Positions 34,252 to 41,990 of a stretch of 64,000 nt of DNA are shown piece by piece. The notes under the pieces are model-generated. The model worked only from the letters and a program-made list of their open reading frames with translations, did no database searches and was not told the DNA's origin. The stretch lies in the NCBI RefSeq assembly GCF_003112535.1, contig NZ_BEWA01000019.1, forward strand, positions 186,001 through 250,000, read 5' to 3'. The position numbers and the translations under genes are program-made. This stretch comes from Streptomyces rishiriensis. GTDB taxonomy: Bacteria; Actinomycetota; Actinomycetes; Streptomycetales; Streptomycetaceae. Position 1 is the first letter of the stretch; each line of letters starts with the position of its first letter.

Positions 34252-35790
34252 TCAGGACGAGCCCGCGCTGGAGCGTCCGAAGAACTCGATCTCGGCTATG
34301 GACACCTGCTTGCTCCCGGACACCGAGTACGAGGACTCGATCGTGAAGCGGACCTTCGTCACCTCGCCGACGCGGAAGGCGCGCCGCTGGCCGCCCGCGC
34401 TCTGGTCGAGGGTGAGTTCGCGGGTCGTCGTCGTGCCGTCCTTCAGGGTGATCGTCGCCTTGAGGCGGTGCGGGAGCGCCGATTCGCTGAGCTGGTCGGG
34501 ACGGGTCGAGGTGCCCGAGGTGATGATCACGTCCAGCAGGCGGGTGGGCTCGTCGAAACGCGCCTCGATCCACTCGCCCTCGCCCGACTGCGAGACGCCC
34601 GGACCCCACCAGGTGTTGTTGATCTTGTCGAAGGCCAGCTCCGGCTTGTGCCCGGGGTAGGACCGCGACGCCGCGACCGAGTCCGGAGGCACCGGGGCGC
34701 GCTGGGAGAAGTGGTCGCGGGTGGCCTGGACCGCGGCGGGCGTGTTCACCCCGGCGACGATCAGCAGGGTGAGGACGACGGCCGCCAGCACCCAGGTCAC
34801 GATGCGGTCGAACGTACGGCGCAGACGCGGGCGGTCGCCGGCCCAGGGGGTCTCGCCGTTGCGGTTGAACAGGCGGCGCCACCAGGGGAGGCGGACGGAG
34901 GAGCGGTCCTCCAGGGTCATCGGCATCGCGCAGCGCACGCAGAAGTGCCGGTCGGGGTTGTTGGGGGTGGCGCACCACGGGCAGGCGACGCCGTGCTGCT
35001 CGCCCTGGACCGGACCGGGGGCGCGGACCTGCGGCCGGTCCGCGACGGGCCGGCCCGGCAGGACCGGGGCGACGGACGGAGGCGCGGCGGGGCGCGGTTC
35101 CGCGTCCGCGACGGGGACGAGCAGGGAGCGCGCCCGCGCGGCCATCGTGTCGCCCAGGGCGGGCGGGGGCGCGGGTGTGGGATCGGGCTGCGCGGGGCCG
35201 GTGGGCGTCGCCGCCGGGACGGGCGCGGTGGGCGCGGTCGCGTCGGGCGCGGGGGCGGATACGGCCGACGGGGCGGGGGAGGCGGAGGGCGTGGCAGCGG
35301 GGCCCGGGCCGGGAGCCGGGGCGCCGTCCGCCGCGGCCGTCGCCGCGTCCTCCGGCGGGACGGGCGGGAGAGGGTTCTCCGCGGTGTCCTCGTTGGCGGA
35401 GGCGTCGGAGGCGTCGGAGGCGTCGGCAGCATGGGTGGCGTCGGCAGCGTCGGTGGCGTGGCGGGCGTCGCCGGTGCGGCGGTCGTCGGGCTGCTGCCCG
35501 CCGTCGGGGCTCTCGCGGACGTCCGTCGTGGCCCGGGACGGGTCGTGCGCGGCTTCCCCGGACCGGCGCCCGGCGCCGCCGGCCGGGCCGGCCGCCGTGC
35601 CCGGGTCGGCGCCGGGCGTCGTGCTCGCGGCGGCTCCCGCGCCCGGGGCCGTGCCGCTCCCCGCGCCGGTTCCGGCGCCGGCGTGGGCCGGGGTCCGTTC
35701 GGTCCAGCCGAGCACGGCCCCGCACGCGTCGCAGAACGACTGGCCGGGCTCGGCCCGCGTTCCGCACTCCGCGCAGTTCTGGGTGGTCAT
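34252..35790 (-). CDS. CIS-linked membrane protein: zinc ribbons, TM helix, discoidin-like domain (CisA-like)
   Basis: A 512-residue protein that ends the CIS operon; its ATG overlaps the stop of the tail protein before it. Residues 1-30 are a zinc ribbon (CAEC, then CDAC). A disordered Ala/Pro/Asp linker reaches about residue 265, then a second ribbon (CPWC, then CVRC). One TM helix follows (TWVLAAVVLTLLIVAGV, about 328-348). The C-terminal 150 residues form a discoidin-like beta-sandwich (AFDKINNTWWGPG, WIEARFDEPTRLLDVIITSG, FTIESSYSVSGS). With no signal peptide, the ribbons should face the cytoplasm and the sandwich the outside. Its place and layout suit CisA, the membrane protein reported to recruit the Streptomyces CIS to the membrane; that identity is from memory, not alignment. 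Confidence 0.85.
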   Translation of the reverse strand: MTTQNCAECGTRAEPGQSFCDACGAVLGWTERTPAHAGAGTGAGSGTAPGAGAAASTTPGADPGTAAGPAGGAGRRSGEAAHDPSRATTDVRESPDGGQQPDDRRTGDARHATDAADATHAADASDASDASANEDTAENPLPPVPPEDAATAAADGAPAPGPGPAATPSASPAPSAVSAPAPDATAPTAPVPAATPTGPAQPDPTPAPPPALGDTMAARARSLLVPVADAEPRPAAPPSVAPVLPGRPVADRPQVRAPGPVQGEQHGVACPWCATPNNPDRHFCVRCAMPMTLEDRSSVRLPWWRRLFNRNGETPWAGDRPRLRRTFDRIVTWVLAAVVLTLLIVAGVNTPAAVQATRDHFSQRAPVPPDSVAASRSYPGHKPELAFDKINNTWWGPGVSQSGEGEWIEARFDEPTRLLDVIITSGTSTRPDQLSESALPHRLKATITLKDGTTTTRELTLDQSAGGQRRAFRVGEVTKVRFTIESSYSVSGSKQVSIAEIEFFGRSSAGSS

Positions 35791-36344
35791 CTCTCCGGGG
35801 TCCTTTCGGCTGCGGTCACCTTGACCGAGTACGGCATGTGGGCGGGGCGGGCGGCGGCCACCAGGGCGTCCAGACGGTGCTCGTCCGCCGGGCCGGGGTC
35901 GGGCAGACGGAGCGTGACGTGCAGGTGGGGCCGCCGTTCGCCGGGGAACGGGCCGAGCGGGCGGGCGCTCCAGTCGGACCCGCCGCTCTCCTCGATCTCC
36001 GGCGCCACGCCGAACGCCAGGCGGACGGCCTCCGACAGGCCGAGGCGCGTGCCGCGCACCCGGTGCAGGTACGCCGCCGCCGCGACCGCGGCCCGCAGCC
36101 TGGCCTCCGGCTCCGTGCCGTCGGTCTCCGCGCCGACCCAGCCGGTCAGCCAGCGGGTGAAGTCGATCGGGGCGAGGGCCGGGTCGAAGTAGGCGGGGAG
36201 ACAGTCCAGCGCGTTGAGGATGGGGGCCATGACCTCGTCCAGGCCCTCGACGAAGCGCTGCGCGAGATCGTCGTCCGCGAAGACGGCCGGCAGCATCGCG
36301 CCGATCGGGGTGGAGGAGCGCAGTCCGTCGACCGAGCCCCTCAC
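35787..36344 (-). CDS. CIS baseplate protein, phage tail protein I family (Pvc12-like)
   Basis: A 185-residue baseplate wedge component. The P2 gpI-like core includes MLPAVFADDDLAQRFVEGLD, then APILNALDCLPAYFDP, then FTRWLTGWVGAE and AAAYLHRVRGTRLGL. In phage and eCIS baseplates this protein binds the J-like wedge and anchors fibres where present. It is encoded with GTGA overlaps on both sides, so its translation is coupled to J and to the membrane protein that follows. No fibre gene is next to it, unlike in PVC-type loci. Confidence 0.88.
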   Translation of the reverse strand: MRGSVDGLRSSTPIGAMLPAVFADDDLAQRFVEGLDEVMAPILNALDCLPAYFDPALAPIDFTRWLTGWVGAETDGTEPEARLRAAVAAAAYLHRVRGTRLGLSEAVRLAFGVAPEIEESGGSDWSARPLGPFPGERRPHLHVTLRLPDPGPADEHRLDALVAAARPAHMPYSVKVTAAERTPER

Positions 36345-38299
36345 GCGCCGTCCCCGATCACGCGGACGCGGTGGTCGTAGGAGAAGACGAGCGCCGGGGC
36401 GGCCAGGTCGATGCGGTCGGTCGCCTCGCCGCGCTTGCCCGTCAGGGGGTCCGCGGCGTGCAGGGTGACCTGGTCCACCAGTTCCACGCCCGGGACGCGC
36501 TGCAGCACCGCGAAGACCTCGCCGGACTGCACCGGGCGGCCGAACGGCCAGCCCTTGCCGTCCGCTCCGCCGGTCAGCGGATCGAGGTGGCGGTAGAGCG
36601 CGTCATGGGCCTGCCGGCGGACGCGGTCGGTGTCGACGCCCCGGAAGGCGTGCACCGTCGCCACCACCGTGACGCCCTGGTAGAAGGGTGGCCCGACCGC
36701 CAGCCGCGTGCCGATCAGGCGGCGTTCGTCGAGGTGGCGGGTGATGCGGTCCAACAGGGAGTCGCCGGGGACCAGTTGCTCGAAGCGCAGCCGGCCGCCG
36801 GGGTCCGGGACCGCCTGTGGGACGACCAGGACCCGCACCGCGTACGAGCCGTGCTCGTCGGGCTCGCCCTCCAGACAGGTGATGCGGGCGGTCTCGGGGG
36901 CGGCGCGGCGCGCCAGCTCCTCGTAGTCGCGCAGGGTCACCGCCCGCTCCTGGGCGCGCAGGGTGATCGGCGCGCGGAGTTTCGCCTCCTCCACCGTCTC
37001 GCCGTCGACCCCGCCGCGCGCGGCCTCGCGGTTGACGACCTCCGACACGTACGGGACGGACGTGCGCAGCACCTGGACCGCGCCCCGGGCCACGTTGCCG
37101 GCCCGGCCGCCGCCGGTGCGGTAGCGGCGGGCCCGGATGACCGAGCCCTTGGGGGCGACCGCGCCGTACTGGCGCAGGCGGCCGTCGGGTTCGCGCACGG
37201 ACGGGCCGAAGGCGATCTCGCCGGTGGCCGCGTCGAGGGTGATGTGGCGGTCGTCGGGGCCGGAGGCGGCGAAGTGCGGGACGACCTGCCAGTCCGTCCA
37301 GCCCTCGTGCTCGGCGGTCTGCAGCAGCAGGGGCGGGTCGTCGCCGACCACGGGGGCGTGGACCAGGGCGAGGCGCTGGCCGGGCAGCCCGGTGGACTCG
37401 CCGAGGGCCTCGTCGTGGACGGTCTCGGCGTGCACGGCCGGGGCGGTGCCGCCGACCGTGAAGACCTCGGCGGAACGCACCGTCGGGGAGGTCGTGTAGA
37501 AGGGCTGGCCGGCGAGGGGCTCGGTGACACGGCAGCGCAGCCAGCCGGCCTCCTGGCCGCCCGAGCGGGACAGCACATGGCCACCGGGGACGTGCAGGAC
37601 GACCTCGCCGGGGCGGTTGAGGCCGCCGGTGCCGTCGCGGTCCACCTCGCACTCCTGCCAGCCGTCCTCGGTCCAGGCCTCCCAGAGCAGCGGGGGCTGG
37701 CGGGGGTCGACGCCGACGCCGTCGACGCGGCTGTCCAGTTCCAGGACCACCGCGCAGTGCGGGACGGCCGCGCTCAGCCCGAACAGCATGCAGTCGCCGG
37801 GGCGCGGCGCCTCGGCGAAGCACAGCAGGTCCTTGCCCTCGGCGAGGTCGGCGGTCCGGTCGCTGACCGGCTCGCCCTGGTGCTGCACGACGAGGCGGCT
37901 CAACTGACACGGCACGACGACGAGTTCGCGTTCCGTGGCGAAGACGACCGCCTCCTCGCTCTCCGTGCGGACCGTCGCGACCTCCGTGCCCACCGGGAGG
38001 AGCACCGGCTCCTCCTGGGGCGCCGACAGCCAGAACGTCACCTCAGTGCGGGCGGCCGACGGCGGGAAGAGCCGGATGCCGACCAGGTCGAGGAAGGCGA
38101 GGTGGTTCTTCTCGGGGACGCGGTTGAGGCGGTAGACGATCTGGTCGGCCATGTGGGCGACCGTCTCGACGAGCGTCACGCCCGGGTCGGAGACGTTGTG
38201 GTCGGTCCACTCCGGCGCGCGCTGCTGGATGTAGCGCTTGGCGTCGTCGACGAACTGCTGGAAGCGGCGGTCGTCCAGGTTGGGTGAGGGCAGGGCCAT
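36341..38299 (-). CDS. CIS baseplate J-like wedge protein (Pvc11-like)
   Basis: A 652-residue protein of the baseplate J family, forming the hexameric wedge that couples spike and sheath. The N-terminus (LDDRRFQQFVDDAKRYIQQR, then DPGVTLVETVAHMADQIVYR) is the family signature. The J core follows near residues 400-480 (ESVVNREAARGGVDGETVEEAK is abbreviated here to VVNREAARGGVDGETVEEA; TLRDYEELARRAAPETARI). The C-terminus (GRPVQSGEVFAVLQRVPGVE) is also typical. Its ATG shares a base with the stop of the gp25-like gene (TGATG). The length is normal for eCIS J proteins. Confidence 0.92.
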   Translation of the reverse strand: MALPSPNLDDRRFQQFVDDAKRYIQQRAPEWTDHNVSDPGVTLVETVAHMADQIVYRLNRVPEKNHLAFLDLVGIRLFPPSAARTEVTFWLSAPQEEPVLLPVGTEVATVRTESEEAVVFATERELVVVPCQLSRLVVQHQGEPVSDRTADLAEGKDLLCFAEAPRPGDCMLFGLSAAVPHCAVVLELDSRVDGVGVDPRQPPLLWEAWTEDGWQECEVDRDGTGGLNRPGEVVLHVPGGHVLSRSGGQEAGWLRCRVTEPLAGQPFYTTSPTVRSAEVFTVGGTAPAVHAETVHDEALGESTGLPGQRLALVHAPVVGDDPPLLLQTAEHEGWTDWQVVPHFAASGPDDRHITLDAATGEIAFGPSVREPDGRLRQYGAVAPKGSVIRARRYRTGGGRAGNVARGAVQVLRTSVPYVSEVVNREAARGGVDGETVEEAKLRAPITLRAQERAVTLRDYEELARRAAPETARITCLEGEPDEHGSYAVRVLVVPQAVPDPGGRLRFEQLVPGDSLLDRITRHLDERRLIGTRLAVGPPFYQGVTVVATVHAFRGVDTDRVRRQAHDALYRHLDPLTGGADGKGWPFGRPVQSGEVFAVLQRVPGVELVDQVTLHAADPLTGKRGEATDRIDLAAPALVFSYDHRVRVIGDGA

Positions 38300-38742
38300 C
38301 AGCGGTCGCTTTCGGAAGCCGTACCGGAGGAGCCGGGAAGGCCCGGCTCGTCGTGGGACGGAATGACGTAGAACGGGAAGACGAGACTGCGCGGGTTGTT
38401 GGTGCCGCGGATGGAGTAGCGGACGTCGATGAACAGCACGCCCTGTTCGGCGCCGGCGGTGACCTCGACGTCGTTGACCTCGATGCGCGGCTCCCAGCGG
38501 TCCAGGCTGGTGTACACCTCGTGCTGGATGCGTCCGGCCGTCGCCTCGTTGACCGGGGCGAAGACCAGGTCGTGGATGGCGCAGCCGTACTCCGGGCGCA
38601 TGGGGCGCTCGCCCGGCGCGGTGGCGAGGATCAGCCGGATCGCCTCCTCGATCTCGCGCTCCCCGCTGACCAGGGCGATGCCCCCGGTGGGCCCGATGCG
38701 CAGGGGGAACGCCCAGCCGGACCCGACGAACTGTTCGGCCAT
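38299..38742 (-). CDS. CIS gp25-like baseplate protein (Pvc9-like)
   Basis: A 147-residue member of the GPW/gp25 family, the lysozyme-like fold that starts sheath polymerisation at the baseplate. Motifs are WAFPLRIGPTGGIALVSGE, then ERPMRPEYGCAIHDLVFAP (the conserved EIxxR-type region) and LDRWEPRIEVNDVEVTAG. ATG at 38742. It lies between the spike gene (46-base gap) and the J-like gene (1-base overlap). Confidence 0.92.
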   Translation of the reverse strand: MAEQFVGSGWAFPLRIGPTGGIALVSGEREIEEAIRLILATAPGERPMRPEYGCAIHDLVFAPVNEATAGRIQHEVYTSLDRWEPRIEVNDVEVTAGAEQGVLFIDVRYSIRGTNNPRSLVFPFYVIPSHDEPGLPGSSGTASESDR

Positions 38743-38788
38743 CAGAGGGCCACCTGCCTTCTCCTTCTCCGGTACCGGTCGGCCGCCG

Positions 38789-40693
38789 TCACGGCAGCGG
38801 ATACGGCTTGCTGTTGACCATGACGACGCCCTGCAACAGGAGCGTGGCGGCGCGGATGCCCACGTTGGCGGTCGCGTTGACCTGGATGGTGCCGCCCGCG
38901 CTGACGGTCGCGGCGCCGCCCGCCTTCAGACTGAGCGCGCCCATCGCGTCCACGGAGACCACGCTGGTCAGCGACTTGACGTTGACCATGCCGGTGCCGC
39001 GGATGTCGAGCAGCCCGCCGCTCTTGAGGGTGAGCTTGCGGCCCGCGCTGAGCGTGAGGTCGGTGCCCGCCTCGATGGACACCGAGCGGCTGCCCCTGAT
39101 GGTGACCGTGCCCTTGCTGTCCACGGTGATCTCGGTCTGCGCCCGGTCCAGGTTGACGACGAGCTTGTCGTCACCGCTGGTCAGCCGCACGCCCTGCTTG
39201 CCGCCGGTCCGCTGGCTGAGCAGGTCCAGCCGGTTGCCGTCCCGGTCGGACAGGGTGTGCCGGGAGGCCCGCTGGCGGGCCCCGTCGTGCAGCGGGACGT
39301 CCTTGACCGGGGTGGGCTTGTCCCTGCCGTTGTAGAGGCCGCCGATGACGTAGGGGTGGTCCAGCGCGCCCCGGTCGAAGGCGACCAGCACCTCGTCGCC
39401 GACGTCGAGCGGGAAGATCGAGCCGCCGCGCTGGCCGCCCCACTGCACCACGCGCGTCCAGTCGCTGACGTAGGCGTCGTCGAGCCACGGGAACTGGAGC
39501 TTGACGCGCCCCTGCCGGAGCGGGTCCCCCACGTCGGTGACCAGGGCGTTGGCGGTGCCGGGCAGGTTCAGGCCGTTCTGCGCGTTCCCGCCGCCGGAGG
39601 AGAGCCCGTACAGGGACCGCCACTGCCGTCCGCTGACGGTGACCCAGGCCTCGTAGTGCTTGCCGTCGCCGAAGACGTGCCGGACCGAGGTCGCGGTGTA
39701 CTTGCCCTCGAACGGGTCGCCGACGTCGGCGAGGGTGACGGGCAGGCCGGGCCGCAGCTTCGGGGTGCCGCGCGCGACGACCTCCAGCTCGGCGAAGGAG
39801 CCGGTGACGTCGTCGGCGAGGGCGTCGGCGGCGAACTTCACCTCCGACTGCCGGTCGTAGGGCGTCTGCGCGTCGACCAGCTTGGCCGGCCTGAACTTCG
39901 CGGCGGCCTCGCCGGGCGTGGTGCCGATGCTGATGCCCGGGTTGGTCTTCGCGGGCGCGGTGGCGGTGAGCTTCTTCTTCGTCGTCACGTCCCAGCCGCG
40001 CGCCTCGACGGTCCCGACCTGCTCGGCGGCGGTGACGGCGGCCCGCAGCCGCAGGATGTCGGTGCCGGCCTCCAGGACGAAGGGGCTCTTGTCACCCGGG
40101 GTGGAGGTCGGCGGCGCGCCGGACGCCGGATCGGGCCTGACGAACTGGAACTTGCCCCTGGCGTCCACCGACATGACCATCTCGTTCTCGTCGGCCAGCC
40201 GGGCGAGGAAGTCCCAGTCGGTGACGTTGGCCTGGCTGATGAACTCGTAGACCGTCTTGGTGGACTGGATCCTCCCCACCGGGACGCCGTCCTGGGAGGC
40301 CAGCTTCCGGGCGATGTCCGAGGCGCTCTGGTTGCGGTAGGCGGCCACCCGGCGCTGGCGCATCAGCCGGTGCCCGAAGTCGTAGCCGCGGATGACGGTG
40401 AAGGTGCCGGTGCCGTCGTAGTCGGCCTCCAGGCCGCAGACCTCGCCGGTGAGCAGCGGGTCCGAGGCGCCCTTGCCGTCGGCGATCGGCGTCAGGACGA
40501 CGGGTGTGCCGAACTTGGCCTTCAGCTTGCCCAGGACCTGCCGGCCCGGGTCGCGGAAGGTCAGCCGGAACGCCGCCGGCACGCCGAGGCCCTGGTCGAC
40601 CCAGCCGTCGACGAGGAGCGGCGCGATGTCGACCGGCAGGGGGCTGCCGCCGAGGGTCACCTGGATGACGCTGGAGAACGCGGACTGGACCAC
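38789..40693 (-). CDS. CIS spike protein, VgrG/gp27-gp5-like (Pvc8-like)
   Basis: A 634-residue trimeric spike and hub subunit. The N-terminal two thirds are the gp27-like hub (LTFRDPGRQVLGKLKAKFGT, RGYDFGHRLMRQRRVAAYRN, FISQANVTDWDFLARLADEN). An OB-fold follows (DPLRQGRVKLQFPWLDDAY, GDEVLVAFDRGALDHPYVIG). The last 150 residues are short beta repeats (ITVDSKGTVTIRGSRSVSIE) of the triple beta-helix needle. There is no extra toxin domain at the end. GTG at 40693 overlaps the TAG of the LysM gene (TAGTG), with GAGGAGGTG upstream. No separate PAAR tip protein was found in the locus. Confidence 0.93.
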   Translation of the reverse strand: MVQSAFSSVIQVTLGGSPLPVDIAPLLVDGWVDQGLGVPAAFRLTFRDPGRQVLGKLKAKFGTPVVLTPIADGKGASDPLLTGEVCGLEADYDGTGTFTVIRGYDFGHRLMRQRRVAAYRNQSASDIARKLASQDGVPVGRIQSTKTVYEFISQANVTDWDFLARLADENEMVMSVDARGKFQFVRPDPASGAPPTSTPGDKSPFVLEAGTDILRLRAAVTAAEQVGTVEARGWDVTTKKKLTATAPAKTNPGISIGTTPGEAAAKFRPAKLVDAQTPYDRQSEVKFAADALADDVTGSFAELEVVARGTPKLRPGLPVTLADVGDPFEGKYTATSVRHVFGDGKHYEAWVTVSGRQWRSLYGLSSGGGNAQNGLNLPGTANALVTDVGDPLRQGRVKLQFPWLDDAYVSDWTRVVQWGGQRGGSIFPLDVGDEVLVAFDRGALDHPYVIGGLYNGRDKPTPVKDVPLHDGARQRASRHTLSDRDGNRLDLLSQRTGGKQGVRLTSGDDKLVVNLDRAQTEITVDSKGTVTIRGSRSVSIEAGTDLTLSAGRKLTLKSGGLLDIRGTGMVNVKSLTSVVSVDAMGALSLKAGGAATVSAGGTIQVNATANVGIRAATLLLQGVVMVNSKPYPLP

Positions 40694-41418
40694 TAGTGGC
40701 GCACCTCCTCGGCCGCGGGCAGCACGAGCTCGACGCCGGTCGGCAGCCGGGACGGGTCGTCGATGCCGTTGGCCTCCGCGATGGACCGCCACGCGGAGGC
40801 GTCGCCGTACTCGCGCCAGGCCAGGGACTGCAGCGAGTCGCCGGCGACGACCCGGTGCACACGCTGCGCGGTGAGCGCGCCCGAGGTCGGGTTCTGGCCC
40901 TTCGTCTTGCTGGGGATCTCGTGCAGGCGCACCTGGCAGGTCGCGCGGATCGGGACGCCGGTCGTGCCGAACAGCGAGTACGTGACGTCGATGCTGCTGA
41001 CGTAGGCGGTGAAGCGGGCCGTGGAGAACGAGCCCCACTGGAACACCACCCACGGCGGGGAGGGCTGCTTGGCGGCGATGCTCTTGGCCGTGACCTCGCA
41101 GCATTCCAGCAGCGACTCCACCTTCTTCAGCACGGTGTTGCTGCCGGGCTGGTCGGAGGTGTCGAGGAAGATCTCGACGGTCATCTCGCGCGGCTCGGGC
41201 CCCATGAACTCGGGCACGGAGCCGTCGCGGACCGCCGCGGTCGGGGTGACCTTCCACTGGGCGCGGCGGCCCAGCTGCAGTTGCGACGGGTTGAAGTCGA
41301 ACCCGAAGGACTTGATCAGTCCGCCGGGGGTGGTGCTGGTGCCGACCGGCGGTTCGTGGATCGCGAGGGTGGCACGGACCAGGCTCTTGCCGGCGCCGCC
41401 TTTGCTTCCCTTGGCCAT
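40693..41418 (-). CDS. CIS LysM baseplate adaptor (Pvc7-like)
   Basis: A 241-residue protein corresponding to T4 gp53/Pvc7, which joins tube and baseplate. The N-terminal domain contains IKSFGFDFNPSQLQLGRRA, PREMTVEIFLDTSDQPG and FGTTGVPIRATCQVRLHEI. The C-terminal 55 residues are a LysM module (VHRVVAGDSLQSLAWREYGD, then WRSIAEANGIDDPSRL). In these particles the LysM is structural rather than wall-binding. ATG at 41418. A 27-base gap separates it from the tube-like gene upstream. Confidence 0.92.
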   Translation of the reverse strand: MAKGSKGGAGKSLVRATLAIHEPPVGTSTTPGGLIKSFGFDFNPSQLQLGRRAQWKVTPTAAVRDGSVPEFMGPEPREMTVEIFLDTSDQPGSNTVLKKVESLLECCEVTAKSIAAKQPSPPWVVFQWGSFSTARFTAYVSSIDVTYSLFGTTGVPIRATCQVRLHEIPSKTKGQNPTSGALTAQRVHRVVAGDSLQSLAWREYGDASAWRSIAEANGIDDPSRLPTGVELVLPAAEEVRH

Positions 41419-41445
41419 GACGTCCTCGTCCTCTTGGGTGTTCTG

Positions 41446-41871
41446 CTAGTCGGTGAAGCCGTGGTGGGTGATCTCCAGGACCTCCGTGGCCACGCCCGGG
41501 CTGTCCGGGTTCAGCGACGGCCCCTGCCAGCTGACCGGCAGCACGTCGATCAGGCCCCACCGGGCGACCTCCGAACCGTCCGCGCGCAGCGCCGCGATCT
41601 GGGCGGTCGGGCGGGTCACCCCGGTGGTGACCGAGGAGATCCACTTGGCGACCTTGGTGGTGTCCGGGGTGAGGGGGCGGGTCAGCCGGATCGTGGAGAA
41701 CGTCACCCGCGAGGGCAGCTGCCAGACGAACCCGTTGTTGCCGCCCTCCTGACGGTGCTCGATCTCCACCTGGGACGAGAGCCCCTCGCACCCGTTGAAG
41801 AAGCCGAGGCTCTCGCCGTCGATGGTCAGGGTGAAGAAGACGGTGGAGCCCGGGTCGAGATCGGAGGGCAT
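41446..41871 (-). CDS. Second CIS tube protein, tube initiator (Pvc5-like)
   Basis: A 141-residue phage-tail-tube-family protein: STVFFTLTIDGESLGFFNGC, then EGLSSQVEIEHRQEGGNNG, then VTFSTIRLTRPLTPDTTKVA and TEVLEITHHGFTD. Such a second tube protein forms the first tube layers on the hub. It is distinct from the main tube gene at 46411. ATG at 41871; the gene lies 119 bases below the stop of the giant disordered protein. Confidence 0.9.
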   Translation of the reverse strand: MPSDLDPGSTVFFTLTIDGESLGFFNGCEGLSSQVEIEHRQEGGNNGFVWQLPSRVTFSTIRLTRPLTPDTTKVAKWISSVTTGVTRPTAQIAALRADGSEVARWGLIDVLPVSWQGPSLNPDSPGVATEVLEITHHGFTD

Positions 41872-41990
41872 CGGGGCCTGGCCTTTCCGGGAGAAGCGGC
41901 GTCGGGGCGGGGGTGGGGGGGTTGGGGCTGGGGGTGTCGGACGGGCGTCGTGGGCGGTGGCGCGGGTCGGTGGCGCGCTGGGCGTCGGGA

